Assembly (NCBI RefSeq): GCF_002006995.1
Contig: NZ_MRUL01000025.1
Coordinates: forward strand, 1-45,894
Length of the DNA stretch: 45,894 nucleotides
Direction of reading: 5' to 3'
Origin: Izhakiella australiensis
Lineage (GTDB): Bacteria; Pseudomonadota; Gammaproteobacteria; Enterobacterales; Enterobacteriaceae
Every line of letters starts with the position of its first letter. The stretch's first letter is position 1. Shown piece after piece: positions 1-8,279 of this stretch. A program made the position numbers and the translations under genes. The notes under the pieces are model-generated. The model saw nothing but the letters and a program-made list of their open reading frames with translations. It did not search any database and had not been told where the DNA came from.

Positions 1-273
1 CTGTAACGTCCTGCGCAGCTTATCAGGATATTTGCCCGGATATTTCTCCTGCAGATACTCAAGAACCGTTGCCGGCGAGATTTGCGGCCGGGATTCAAGT
101 AAGGGAAGAATGTCGCTCAGCCAGACATCCTCCAGAGGATCCTGGCGGGTCCGCCAGTGTCGCTCCCCGAACGGTTGCCACTGTCCTTTTTCAATACGCC
201 GGCCTGAACGGACCGAGATGCCCGCAGTAGCCGCAGCGGCTTCCTGGGTAAGACCTTTATTACGTTGAGTCAT
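1..273 (-). CDS. istA: IS21-family transposase IstA, N-terminal part (runs off window)
   Basis: The reverse strand reads from ATG at 273 off the left edge: 91 codons starting MTQRNKGLTQEAAAA. The N-terminus has a helix-turn-helix look (GLTQEAAAATAGISVRSGRR), followed by a segment resembling the IstA N-terminal region (LPLLESRPQISPATVLEYLQ). IstA is the DDE transposase of IS21 elements and works with the ATPase IstB. The catalytic core lies outside the window. A fragment matching an IstB C-terminus sits at the other window end in the matching orientation, so both probably belong to one element spanning the cut. The family call comes from recognition and the istA/istB pairing; the exact IS name is not known. 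Confidence 0.75.
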   Translation of the reverse strand, partial: MTQRNKGLTQEAAAATAGISVRSGRRIEKGQWQPFGERHWRTRQDPLEDVWLSDILPLLESRPQISPATVLEYLQEKYPGKYPDKLRRTLQ

Positions 274-399
274 GTAAAAACTGACCTGCCTGATATTCAG
301 CGCCACAACCTCTCCCGGGTGGGGAAAAAACGGGACGCTAAGGTTACAAACAGGCCAGAGTAATTGTCGCGAATCGGACGGGGTAATTGTCGCCTAATA
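274..399. mobile_element. Left end of IS21-family element
   Basis: This is the non-coding end between the istA start and vapC. The outermost bases read inward as TATTAGGCGACAATTAC, matching the end at 45768 (TATTAGACGTCAACTAC). The motif GTAATTGTCGC occurs twice (360-370 and 383-393), as expected for the repeated transposase-binding sites at IS21 termini. GCTGAAA directly outside (400-406) is repeated at 45761-45767 and is the likely target duplication. Confidence 0.7.
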
Positions 400-409
400 G
401 CTGAAATTC

Positions 410-796
410 ATGCTTGATACCAATATCTGTATTTTCACCATCAAAAATAAGCCTGAACACGTCAGAGAACGCTTCAACCTCAACACGTCCAGAATGTGTA
501 TCAGCTCCGTCACCCTGATGGAGCTGATTTATGGTGCTGAAAAAAGCCAGGCACCGGAACGTAATCTTGCCGTGGTGGAGGGGTTTGTATCCCGCCTGGA
601 GGTCCTGGACTATGACACGCAGGCAGCGATACATAGCGGGCAAATCCGGGCCGAACTTGCCCGCAAGGGAACGCCTGTCGGACCTTACGACCAGATGATT
701 GCCGGACATGCCCGTAGCCGCGGACTGGTAGTTGTCACAAATAACCTTCGCGAGTTTGAACGTATTCCGGGTATCCGAACAGAAGACTGGTGCTAG
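410..796 (+). CDS. vapC: VapC/MvpT-type PIN-domain toxin, 5' end removed by IS21 insertion
   Basis: 128 residues starting MLDTNICIFTIKN. This is a PIN-domain ribonuclease of the VapC family, closely resembling MvpT of Shigella and IncF-type plasmids; VapC toxins cleave initiator tRNA. The early Asp (MLDTN), the mid-protein Glu (LMELIYG) and the late acidic site (PYDQMIAGHA, VVTNNLREF) are present. The native start lies four residues upstream (MLKF). That start is now at 45759, next to vapB, and the IS21-family element is inserted after its third codon. Translation could only begin at the internal ATG at 410, which has no convincing ribosome binding site, and the vapBC promoter is disconnected. 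Toxin activity is therefore uncertain; all catalytic residues remain. Confidence 0.85.
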   Translation: MLDTNICIFTIKNKPEHVRERFNLNTSRMCISSVTLMELIYGAEKSQAPERNLAVVEGFVSRLEVLDYDTQAAIHSGQIRAELARKGTPVGPYDQMIAGHARSRGLVVVTNNLREFERIPGIRTEDWC

Positions 797-812
797 GCTG
801 CGTCCCTTAATT

Positions 813-1842
813 TGTATTAGTCGCGACTTGATCTGACACTGGACCTTGAAAGGTTGAGAGTTACCGGTTTTGATATGGGTGTCTAATCCTTATACAAAAC
901 ACGAGGTAACTCTCATGCTTCATACTAACAATCCCATCATCAAACACAAAGCCGGGCTGCTCAATCTCGCCGGGGAACTCGGTAACGTATCAAAAGCCTG
1001 TAAGATCATGGGCGTCTCACGTGGCACGTTTTATCGTTATCAGGAACTGGCTGCAGAAGGTGGTATCGATGCCCTGGTTAACCAGAACCGTCGGGTTCCC
1101 AACCTGAAGAACCGCGCCGATGAGGCCACGGAACGCGCTGTCGTTGATTACGCCATCGAGTTCCCGGCCCATGGACAGCACCGGACCAGTAATGAGCTGC
1201 GTAAAAAAGGCGTGTTTATCTCGGGCAGTGGCGTGCGCTCCATCTGGCAACGACACGACCTGGAGAACTTCCGTAAACGCCTGAAGGCGCTTGAGGAAAA
1301 GGTCGCCAGGGAAGGTATCGTGCTTACCGACGCTCAAATCGCAGCACTGGAGAAGAAGGCTCACGATGACGAGGCCTGCGGTGAAATCGAGACAGCACAT
1401 CCGGGTTACCTGGGGTCGCAGGACACCTTCTGCGTGGGCAATCTGAAAGGTGTTGGCCGTATCTGCCAGCAGACGTTCGTGGATACATACTCGAAAAGTG
1501 GCGCACTGTAAGCTGTATACGAGTAAAACGCCGACCTGCTCAATGATCGTGTACTGCCGTTCTACGGGGCACAGGGACTGCCGATGCTGAGAATACTGAC
1601 CGACAGGGGTACGGAGTACTGTGGCAGAGTGGAGCAGCATGATTATCAGCTGTATCTGGCCATCAACGACATCGACCATACGAAAACGAAGGCGATGTCT
1701 CCGCAGACTAACGGCATCTGCGAGCGCTTCCATAAAACCATTTTGCAGGATTTTTACCAGGTTACGTTCCGCAGGAAGTTATATGGAGACCTTGAAAGTC
1801 TGCAGGCAGATCTGGACAACTGGTTGTGGCATTACAATAATG
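813..1842 (+). mobile_element. IS481-family element copy 1, truncated on the right by IS1
   Basis: It begins with the terminal repeat TGTATTAGTCGCGACTTGAT, the same as the start of copy 2 at 43878. It is nearly identical to copy 2 until 1842, where an IS1-family element begins abruptly within the transposase gene; copy 2 continues into codons for a conserved C-terminus. Compared with copy 2 it carries a 12-bp deletion and a one-base insertion near 1497-1535. It resembles ISKpn28-type elements from memory; the name is not asserted. Confidence 0.8.
915..1842 (+). pseudogene. IS481-family transposase, frameshifted and truncated
   Basis: Starts at ATG 915 (MLHTNNPIIKHKAG), after a GAGG ribosome binding site, and reads a helix-turn-helix N-terminus (VSKACKIMGVSRGTFYRYQE) then the rve-type DDE domain. 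At about 1497 an extra base relative to copy 2 ends the frame (TYSKSGAL, stop 1511). The rest (ILTDRGTEYCGRVEQH, SPQTNGICERFHKTI, holding the second Asp and the Glu) continues in another frame until IS1 cuts it at 1842. The 12-bp deletion removes ITAA relative to copy 2. No intact transposase can be made. Confidence 0.85.
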
Positions 1843-1899
1843 GGTAATGCCTCCAATTGGTTGAACTTGCTGTATAATGCTCGCTTTTGAGGTTCTCTC

Positions 1900-2172
1900 A
1901 TGGCCAGCGTTAATGTTCATTGTCCCCGTTGTCAGTCTGCTCTGGTTTACCGGCATGGGCAGAACCCTGAAGGCCGTGACAGATTTCGCTGCCGTGACTG
2001 CCACCGCGTGTTTCTGCTGACTTACCTCTATGAAGCCCGTAAACCCGGTGTCAAAGAGCTGATCACCGAAATGGCATTCAACGGTGCCGGTGTTCGCGAT
2101 ACCGCAAGAACGCTAAAAATCGGCATGAATACCGTCATTCGCACTTTAAAAAACTCTCGCCAAAGCGAATAA
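1900..2172 (+). CDS. insA: IS1 InsA
   Basis: 90 residues with the InsA zinc finger (CPRCQSALVYRHG ... RFRCRDCHRVF) and helix-turn-helix (GVRDTARTLKIGMNTVIRTL). InsA binds the IS ends and represses transcription. The active transposase InsAB' is made by a -1 frameshift into insB. The frame appears intact. Confidence 0.9.
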   Translation: MASVNVHCPRCQSALVYRHGQNPEGRDRFRCRDCHRVFLLTYLYEARKPGVKELITEMAFNGAGVRDTARTLKIGMNTVIRTLKNSRQSE

Positions 2173-2198
2173 CCTCCTCTCCGGTTGCTCATGCTGAC

Positions 2199-2594
2199 GT
2201 GGCGCTTATCTGCGAGCTTGATGAGCAATGGGCCTTTATCGGCAGTAAAGCCCGGCAGCACTGGCTCTGGTATGCATACAATACCAAAACGGGCGGTGTT
2301 CTGGCTTATACGTTCGGGCCACGGACGGATGAAACCTGTCGTGAGCTGTTGGCGCTACTCACCCCTTTTAATATCGGAATGATAACCAGCGATGACTGGG
2401 GAAGTTATGCCAGAGAAGTACCGAAAGATAAGCATCTGACCGGTAAAATATTTACCCAACGTATTGAGCGTAATAACCTGACGCTCCGCACCCGCATTAA
2501 GCGGCTGGCTCGTAAAACGAGCGGCTTCTCGCGCTCAGCTGAGCTCCACGAAAAAGTCATCGGAGCCTTTATCGAAAAACACATGTTCTACTAA
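2199..2594 (+). CDS. insB: IS1 InsB (expressed as InsAB' by frameshifting)
   Basis: Open frame encoding the DDE catalytic half of IS1 transposase: LDEQWAFIGSK (first Asp), TSDDWGSY (second Asp), QRIERNNLTLRTRIKRLARKT and ELHEKVIGAF (Glu). The GTG at 2199 is only the first in-frame start codon; in IS1 this region is normally reached by -1 frameshifting from insA. It looks intact, so this copy may be active. Confidence 0.88.
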   Translation: MALICELDEQWAFIGSKARQHWLWYAYNTKTGGVLAYTFGPRTDETCRELLALLTPFNIGMITSDDWGSYAREVPKDKHLTGKIFTQRIERNNLTLRTRIKRLARKTSGFSRSAELHEKVIGAFIEKHMFY

Positions 2595-2643
2595 TTGGAA
2601 GCATCACCCATAGTTTGTACATCCATTAAATTGAGAGAATATA

Positions 2644-2985
2644 ATGCCAATCACTCCCGTTATACAACAACCAATATCTTCCCTCCCTGAAAAAGGAAGC
2701 CAGTCACTTAAAAATGAATTTATTGGTGTAGTTCATTACATACAGGATGCATTCCCCGGGAAAGTGTCACCATGTTATCTCCGGGGAGCTATGCAAGGTG
2801 AAGGGGTTATATCTTCCTATAACAGCAAAAAAGATGATAACTATCTTTATTCGTTAAATGCACAAACTTGTGTTATCGCAACTTTATACAATCATGATAA
2901 CCGAACTGGCGCGGTTATTCATTTTGACCATAATATATCACATCTTATTGACGATGCTGTTAATACTACGATATCTGGGTCGTGA
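2644..2985 (+). pseudogene. Possible CheD/CNF-fold glutamine deamidase-like protein, cut by IS1-family element
   Basis: 113 residues; the last three codons lie in the neighbouring IS, so the native C-terminus is lost. ATG 2644 follows a GAGAG ribosome binding site. The segment TCVIATLYNHDNRTGAVIHF has the shape of the CheD core: a Cys in a hydrophobic strand and a His exactly 17 residues later, the Cys27-His44 spacing I recall for CheD, with a Ser at Cys-6 where CheD has Thr. That fold also includes CNF1 and Burkholderia lethal factor toxins, which deamidate host glutamines. The N-terminus (proline/glutamine rich, then ORF-wide low GC) is unlike a chemotaxis CheD, and no chemotaxis genes are near. 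The next large gene is an effector-like E3 ligase, so a host-directed role is an inference. Low to moderate confidence in function. Confidence 0.4.
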
Positions 2986-2992
2986 CGCAGAC

Positions 2993-3395
2993 TTAGTGGT
3001 AATGGTTAATTGTCAGGTACCATCCTATAATCTTATCGTGCACTTCTTCTGACTTTGAGAAGCAGATAGTCTTACGGGCTAACCGCTTGAGATGAGTTCG
3101 CAAATTAAGATTATGACGCTCTATCCGTTGGGTATACTTTTTGCTTATAACATGTAACATGGCTGGCTGAAGTGAGCAGTGTTCGGTATACCGGCCAGGC
3201 GTCAGTCATGCAGAAAGCGTTCTTAAACCGGCTCAACAGTACAAGAAGACGCTTTAAAGTCAGAGCATTGCGTGGACCGGGGACATGGGCAAGGACTCGC
3301 TTTCGGATGCGAGCGTAAGCATAAAACAACCATCGCTGATTACCTTTGCACCGGACATATGACCACTGCTCATCGGCTTCACAGCAGATAACCAC
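2993..3395 (-). pseudogene. insB: IS1-family InsB, frameshifted
   Basis: Reads CEADEQWSYVRCKGNQRW and [14 protein letters not shown] in one frame, then stops in DRAS at 3111. The conserved C-terminal part ([20 protein letters not shown] ... [12 protein letters not shown]) is in the next frame from about 3165 to 2993. A single extra T in ACTTCAG near 3165 explains the break. The element is probably unable to transpose unless this is a sequencing error. Confidence 0.8.
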
Positions 3396-3421
3396 CTCTG
3401 CGCCAGGCTCTGCGTTTTGCG

Positions 3422-3697
3422 CTACCTGATGCGGCGTAAGTTTTTTAGGTGACGCAGAACGGTATTGAGGCTTATCCGCAGAACCCGTGCTGTATCACGG
3501 CATCCGGAGCCGTTCATCGCCATATCAACGATGGCCTGATGGATTTCGGGTTTAGCACCGTTGTAGTGACAGCTGAGCTGGAAGGTCTTCAGGCAGTGTT
3601 TACAACGATAGAGCTGCGCCCCTGAGCCGGAGTGGCCGTTTCGGATAACCCCATGAATTTCAGAACAGCGGGGACAAACCACATCAATCTTTGCCAT
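3422..3697 (-). CDS. insA: IS1-family InsA
   Basis: Zinc-finger InsA-like protein (CPRCSEIHGVIRNG ... YRCKHCLKTFQ) with a C-terminal helix-turn-helix (SGCRDTARVLRISLNTVLRHL). It differs clearly from the InsA at 1900, so the two IS1-family elements are different species, not duplicates. The start MAKIDVV at 3697 is preferred over the extra Met upstream. Confidence 0.85.
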   Translation of the reverse strand: MAKIDVVCPRCSEIHGVIRNGHSGSGAQLYRCKHCLKTFQLSCHYNGAKPEIHQAIVDMAMNGSGCRDTARVLRISLNTVLRHLKNLRRIR

Positions 3698-3774
3698 CAA
3701 TCATCCATCCAAAAGGCAAAGGATACAACAACACTAAGTCTGCGTCACGACCCAAGCTTAATACGACACAACCT

Positions 3775-3897
3775 ATTGGCGGTACCCGCGTACAGCCCAC
3801 AGGATGATGTCGCGCTGAAAATGCCGGCCTTTGAATGGTGCTCCGTCAGCAAAAAGTGAGGATGAGTTTATCATCTACAGATTTTTGCAACAGTCCC
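3775..3897 (-). mobile_element. IS6/IS26-like terminal remnant
   Basis: Read leftward from 3897 it begins GGGACTGTTGCAAA, one base from the IS26 end GGCACTGTTGCAAA. It continues with an IS26-like 5' region and transposase start codons (PFKGRHFQRDIILWAV), lacking the usual ATG-AAC, and stops after about 120 bp. The body of the element is gone; the remainder touches the IS1-family element. Confidence 0.75.
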
Positions 3898-3994
3898 TTA
3901 AATTAATGCGAAAAACGTTTTTTGATATCGGCATAGTCTGCAGTTGTGGTCAGCTGCGCTTCTGGCTGAGGCCCCCTTAACCCCGGACTGACTT

Positions 3995-6856
3995 ATGCGA
4001 ATAAACCCTGAACAAAGAAGCGCTGACCGCCTGATGGCGGTCGTTGCAGATACCCTATCTCCCCCTCGTACGCTCTTAGGCCGGATAACCTCTGTCTGTA
4101 ACGTAATGACGACGCCCGGGGCCAGTAAACTGCAGGGGGATATACGCGACGGTATAAAGGACATCCGGCTCGGACAGCATCTCATTCAAATCCGTTCGCT
4201 GCCCCGGCCCGGGAACTATAGTGTCGAGGTCAGGAAGCCTGGCGTTAGCAACACTGTATACAGTAAAAAAATTTTGGACAAAGCCGAATTAACAGATCGG
4301 GCTGTGGAATTAAGAAAAAAAATAGCGAAGTCAAAACCATTTCATAAACCGTTACGCGGTGAGTTTTATGATGTTAACGGACGGGTCAATTTACAGGGCG
4401 CCTGCCTGCCGAGTATTGACCTGGCAGAGTCTGATCTTAAAGGTATAAATCTTCAAGATGCCCACCTGAGGGGAGCCAATCTGAGAGGTGCTAACCTGAT
4501 TGGAGCAGACCTGAGCAGGGCAGACCTGATTAGTGCAGATCTGAGTGGGGCAGATCTGAGAGGAAGCAACCTGAAGGGGGCCAATCTGAATTCTGCCAAC
4601 CTGGATGGTGTCAAGCTGGGTGGTGCCGACCTGAGGGGAACCAGCCTGTGTTATAGCAGCCTGAGAGGAATCAATCTGAGCGGGGTAGACCTGAGTGGTG
4701 TCAACCTGAGTGGTGTCAACCTGAGTGGTGCCAACCTGAGTGGTGCCAACCTGAGTGGTGCCGACCTGCATGGAGCCGACCTGTGTGGAGCCAATCTGTG
4801 TGGTGCCAGTCTGAGGAATGCAGACCTGCACAAGGCAGAGCTGGGTAATGCCAACCTGAGTGGTGCCAACCTGAGTGATGTCAATCTGCGTGGTGCCGAC
4901 CTGAGGGGAACCAACCTGATGAATACAGACCTGAGGAAAGCAGACCTGCGCGAGGCAGATCTGGGTAGTGCCAAGCTGAGTGGTGCCAATCTGAGTGGTG
5001 CCAACCTGAGTAATGCAAAGCTGTGGGGAACCAACCTGAAAGGCGCTAACCTGGAGGGTACCGACCTGAGGTGGGCTGAGCTGAGTGGTGCCAGCCTGAG
5101 TGGTGCCAGTCTGAGGAATGCATCGCTGTGGGGAACCAACCTGATGAATACAGACCTGAGGAATACAGACCTGAAAGAGGTACTTCAGAAGAATCGCAAC
5201 CTGAGTGGTGCCAACCTGAGTGGTGCCGACCTGCATGGAGCCGACCTGAGTGGAACCAACCTGAGTGGTGCCAACCTGCGTGGTGCCAACCTGAGTGGAG
5301 TCAACCTGAGTGAAGTCAACCTGAGGAATGCAGACCTGAGTGGTGCCAACCTGACGGGGACTAAGCTGAGGGGATACGGCGAGTCGTGGCTCCCCAGGGG
5401 GACTGAACGCTACCAGCCAGTCCTGAGCGGGGCCAACCTGAACGGGGCCAGCCTGGACTGGGAGCAGCTGCTCAGCATTGACCCGGACAGTTTTACCTGC
5501 GAAGGAGCGTTGCTGCATTTTCCTCAATGGGATAACGATAATTTAGACGTACATCTCAATCATATAAACAATACCGCTGACGGCAGCTGGCTGACCAGAA
5601 TGGACCGCATTGCTGACCGGCACGCTGGTTTAAAACTACACATGGCCCGTGAACTGGTGAGGTCGCTGCGGGATGCGCGGGCCGACACGTCCGCAGTGGC
5701 TCTCCCGCTGATGGATGTTCTCTCAAAATCGCCCTATAACCAGGACGCAGAGATTAACGGATGGATGGATACGGTCTGCGAAAAATACCTGCAGCAATAT
5801 AACAGACTGCCCCTCCCCGGGAATGAGGGCGTGCTCAATCAGTCCTTTAATCTGTTCGCTCAGAAGCCGGAAATGATGCTCACCCACAACGGGGCGTTTA
5901 TTCAGGTTATTGCCCTTGGAATGTCGGCAAGCAGCAGCCCGGCGATGAAAGAAAAGGCCGCCAGTCTTTATACAAAATATTTAGAGCACGACCAGATAAA
6001 ACCCTATTGCGGGACGTCATTTTTTGGCGATTTCAGCCAGAAGCCTGACTGGGAAGATGAGGATGCGGTTAATTATATTCTTGTCGCCTCCGGGCAGGGT
6101 GCACGCTCCGGGGCGTTCAGCACCATGTTACTGTCGCAGAATTCGCTGAAAAACATGCTGAGGCCGGGGCCGGACTCCGCGTGGGATAAATTTTATTTGT
6201 ACCGGGGCCCGGAGCATTGCCTGACGCAGGACGAGTTTCCCGCACCCGGTGAGCTCTTTGCCAGAGACTTCCCGTTATTTCAGGACAGCTATCAGTACGC
6301 GCATAAAAAAGCCCGATTCGGCTTGTTACTTAAGGCACTGAACCTGGGGAGTCTGCATGAGGCGTTTGTCACGGCCACAGGTAAGCGAACCTCGGCGACA
6401 AAGCTGGTCGATACCGATTCCCAGCGTAGTCTGAGCGACATATTCACCCCCAAACTCAGGTTTGCGGCAGAAAGCGGTCGCTGTCGCCTGAGCGACGCGC
6501 ACTATGATGAGGTCATCCGCACATACGGTTTAGGGGATGCCGGCGACAAAGACAAAAGCCGGACGCTGCTTTGCCTGGCCGCCGTGTTTACCAGATATTC
6601 CTCCAGTTACATTTTTGGTACACATGATGACTCGCCGCAGCTGCTGAGAAACTATGCGTATGCACTGATGGATAAAGCGCATTCGCTGGACGCGTCTCTG
6701 CTTACCCCGGAGGTGTTTAAAGACTGGGAAAAGCGGCTGCTGGGCCTGGACAGAGCGTTTGCCTGCAGCGAGGTGTTATCCCGGATGATGACTGGACATA
6801 TCAACTCGCAGTTTCCTGAGGTGCTGGCGGATATTATGCCGCCGGCCTGGCGCTGA
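3995..6856 (+). CDS. Pentapeptide-repeat effector with SopA/NleL-like HECT-type E3 ubiquitin ligase domain
   Basis: 953 residues. Residues 1-140 are a basic, non-repetitive N-terminus. About 145-488 is an almost unbroken right-handed beta-helix of pentapeptide repeats (A/S-D/N-L-S/R-G, e.g. ANLSGANLSGADL). From about 490 a helical C-terminal region follows (LDWEQLLSIDPDSFTCEGAL ... LGLDRAFACSEVL). This order matches the bacterial HECT-like ligases SopA (Salmonella) and NleL (EHEC), which are type III effectors that ubiquitinate host proteins. The Cys in FACSEVL is residue 924, 29 residues from the end; the catalytic Cys753 of 782-residue SopA/NleL is also 29 from the end, and both proteins close with a Pro-rich tail. 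This protein is longer mainly because of its repeat block. ATG 3995 has a weak ribosome binding site; MTTPGAS at 4106 is an alternative start. IS6-family ends flank the gene. No type III secretion genes are present here. Ligase activity is inferred. Confidence 0.72.
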   Translation: MRINPEQRSADRLMAVVADTLSPPRTLLGRITSVCNVMTTPGASKLQGDIRDGIKDIRLGQHLIQIRSLPRPGNYSVEVRKPGVSNTVYSKKILDKAELTDRAVELRKKIAKSKPFHKPLRGEFYDVNGRVNLQGACLPSIDLAESDLKGINLQDAHLRGANLRGANLIGADLSRADLISADLSGADLRGSNLKGANLNSANLDGVKLGGADLRGTSLCYSSLRGINLSGVDLSGVNLSGVNLSGANLSGANLSGADLHGADLCGANLCGASLRNADLHKAELGNANLSGANLSDVNLRGADLRGTNLMNTDLRKADLREADLGSAKLSGANLSGANLSNAKLWGTNLKGANLEGTDLRWAELSGASLSGASLRNASLWGTNLMNTDLRNTDLKEVLQKNRNLSGANLSGADLHGADLSGTNLSGANLRGANLSGVNLSEVNLRNADLSGANLTGTKLRGYGESWLPRGTERYQPVLSGANLNGASLDWEQLLSIDPDSFTCEGALLHFPQWDNDNLDVHLNHINNTADGSWLTRMDRIADRHAGLKLHMARELVRSLRDARADTSAVALPLMDVLSKSPYNQDAEINGWMDTVCEKYLQQYNRLPLPGNEGVLNQSFNLFAQKPEMMLTHNGAFIQVIALGMSASSSPAMKEKAASLYTKYLEHDQIKPYCGTSFFGDFSQKPDWEDEDAVNYILVASGQGARSGAFSTMLLSQNSLKNMLRPGPDSAWDKFYLYRGPEHCLTQDEFPAPGELFARDFPLFQDSYQYAHKKARFGLLLKALNLGSLHEAFVTATGKRTSATKLVDTDSQRSLSDIFTPKLRFAAESGRCRLSDAHYDEVIRTYGLGDAGDKDKSRTLLCLAAVFTRYSSSYIFGTHDDSPQLLRNYAYALMDKAHSLDASLLTPEVFKDWEKRLLGLDRAFACSEVLSRMMTGHINSQFPEVLADIMPPAWR

Positions 6857-7173
6857 TGCGTCAGACCGGAAGGAGCTGAAAAGGCTCCGTCGCATTAACG
6901 GCAGGGTTGACAGAATCCTGGATTGCTTGTTTTTTGATACGATCAAAAAGTAAAGCTGCTCTGCCGGGGGGCAGAACGTCCCCGCAGGGGGGCTGGTATT
7001 GCCCCTTTGCGCAGCATATGTATAAGTTCGATGCTGGCCAGCGGACTCTGCGCCCGGCGGAACGATTTAAGGCCGGGCATCGGCTTTATCCGGGGTCAGT
7101 CGCATTAAGGCGTCATCAGGTAACCAGACTTATTGCCAAATTCTACCAAGTTGCTGATCTTTGCAACAGTGCC
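6857..7173 (+). other. Non-coding stretch ending in an IS6-family terminal repeat
   Basis: About 300 bp between the effector gene and umuC. I see no credible gene. A frame runs through it into umuC but shows no polymerase homology here. At 7160-7173 it reads TTTGCAACAGTGCC, the inward end of an IS6/IS26-type element whose body would lie to the left. The adjacent 100 bp are not recognisable IS6 transposase, so only a scar is left. This end and the remnant at 3884-3897 face the same way. Confidence 0.6.
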
Positions 7174-7203
7174 CTTGATTTTCCATTCCACATAAATGCG
7201 TCT

Positions 7204-8241
7204 ATGTCGAACAGGGTTATGTCTCATCTTGAGGAGCTGGCGCCGCGCGTGGAGCAGTACAGCATCGACGAGATGTTTCTGGACATTCGCGGCATAGACC
7301 GCTGCATTAATTTTGAGGACTTCGGCCGGCAGCTGCGCGAGAAAGTGCGCTCCGGTACCGGGCTGACAATCGGCGTCGGGATGGGGCCGACCAAAACGCT
7401 GGCTAAAAGCGCGCAATGGGCGTCTAAGGAATGGCGGCAGTTTGGTGGCGTACTTGCTCTGACTTCAGGCAATCCAAAGCGAACGGAGAAACTGCTCTCA
7501 CTACAGCCGGTGGAAGAAATCTGGGGAGTAGGTCGCAGGATCTCAAAAACGCTTAATACGATGGGCATCACTACGGCACTGCAGCTGGCGCGCGCGAATC
7601 CTGTATTTATCAGGAAAAATTTCAGCGTTGTGCTGGAGAGAACCGTTCGGGAACTCAACGGAGAAAGCTGTATTTCGCTTGAAGAAGCGCCGCCGCCAAA
7701 ACAGCAGATTGTCTGCAGCCGGTCCTTTGGGGAGCGTGTCACGACGTATGAAGCCATGCGCCAGGCAGTTTGTCAGTACGCTGAGCGTGCAGCTGAAAAG
7801 CTGCGCGGTGAGCGTCAGTTCTGCAGGCATATTGCCGTTTTTGTGAAGACGTCACCGTTCGCTGTGAACGAACCGTATTACGGGAATGTGGCCAGTGAAA
7901 AGCTGATGACTCCCACGCAGGATACCAGGGACATCATAGCCGCAGCGGTGAAAGCACTGGATCGGATCTGGGTGAATGGCCATCGGTATGCAAAAGCAGG
8001 TTGCATGCTCAATGATTTCACTCCTACCGGGGTTTCGCAGCTGAATCTGTTCGATGATACTCAGCCCCGAAGCAACAGTAATCAGCTAATGAAAGTCGTG
8101 GACGGTATTAACCATTCCGGTCTGGGGAAAGTGTGGTTTGCGGGACGAGGCATCGCACCTGAGTGGCAAATGAAACGAGAAATGCTTTCTCCTGCATATA
8201 CGACCAGGTGGAACGAACTACCGATGGCCATCATAAGGTGA
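7204..8241 (+). pseudogene. umuC: UmuC/MucB-like DNA polymerase V subunit, N-terminus lost
   Basis: 345 residues matching UmuC from about its residue 80 (MSNRVMSHLEELAPRVEQYS) to the end. UmuC is the Y-family catalytic subunit of translesion polymerase V and works with UmuD'. Present: the palm motif YSIDEMFLD with its Asp-Glu pair, the thumb helix-hairpin-helix (EEIWGVGRRISKTLNTMGIT), the little-finger region and a C-terminal beta-clamp-like motif (SQLNLFDD). Missing: the first about 80 residues, including the first catalytic Asp, cut at the IS6-family end at 7173. No umuD is upstream. An in-frame ATG at 7204 could give a protein, but it would lack one metal ligand and should not polymerise DNA. 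Confidence 0.85.
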
Positions 8242-8252
8242 TCGGACACTTA

Positions 8253-8274
8253 AAGATTTCGCATGCGAAATCTT
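8253..8274. promoter_or_regulatory. Candidate parS palindrome 1
   Basis: A 22-bp perfect palindrome whose core is ATTTCGCATGCGAAAT, located between the convergent ends of umuC and the par operon. It is one of four copies of this core in 3 kb around parA-parB, so it is the best candidate for the ParB binding site (see the copies at 9247, 10950 and 11169). Confidence 0.65.
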
Positions 8275-8279
8275 ATGAA

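Larger units (their letters stand above)
1843..2608 (+). mobile_element. IS1-family insertion sequence
   Basis: 766 bp with imperfect terminal repeats: left GGTAATGCCTCCAATTGG, right end reading inward GGTGATGCTTCCAATTAG. It contains insA and insB in the usual overlapping arrangement. The 9-bp flanks differ (ACAATAATG on the left, CATAGTTTG on the right), so no target duplication is visible. That suggests an adjacent deletion or recombination after insertion, consistent with the truncated IS481 copy on its left. Confidence 0.9.
2977..3753 (-). mobile_element. Second, divergent IS1-family element
   Basis: 777 bp bounded by 22-bp perfect inverted repeats starting GGGTCGTGACGCAGACTTAG at 2977 and ending at 3753. 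It carries leftward insA/insB-type genes. The flanks (left ...CGATATCT, right AAGCTTAA...) show no target duplication, so it probably took part in a rearrangement. It interrupts the deamidase-like gene on its left and abuts an IS6-family remnant on its right. Confidence 0.85.

Noticed and set aside
4430..5460. Regular 15-bp repeats that could suggest a CRISPR or satellite array
   Set aside because: They are pentapeptide codons in a single long reading frame without spacers.
4391..5527. Long leftward open frame (378 codons) opposite the pentapeptide repeats, Gln/Thr-rich and repetitive
   Set aside because: It is the mirror of the repeated codons on the coding strand; composition is artificial and no ribosome binding site is present.
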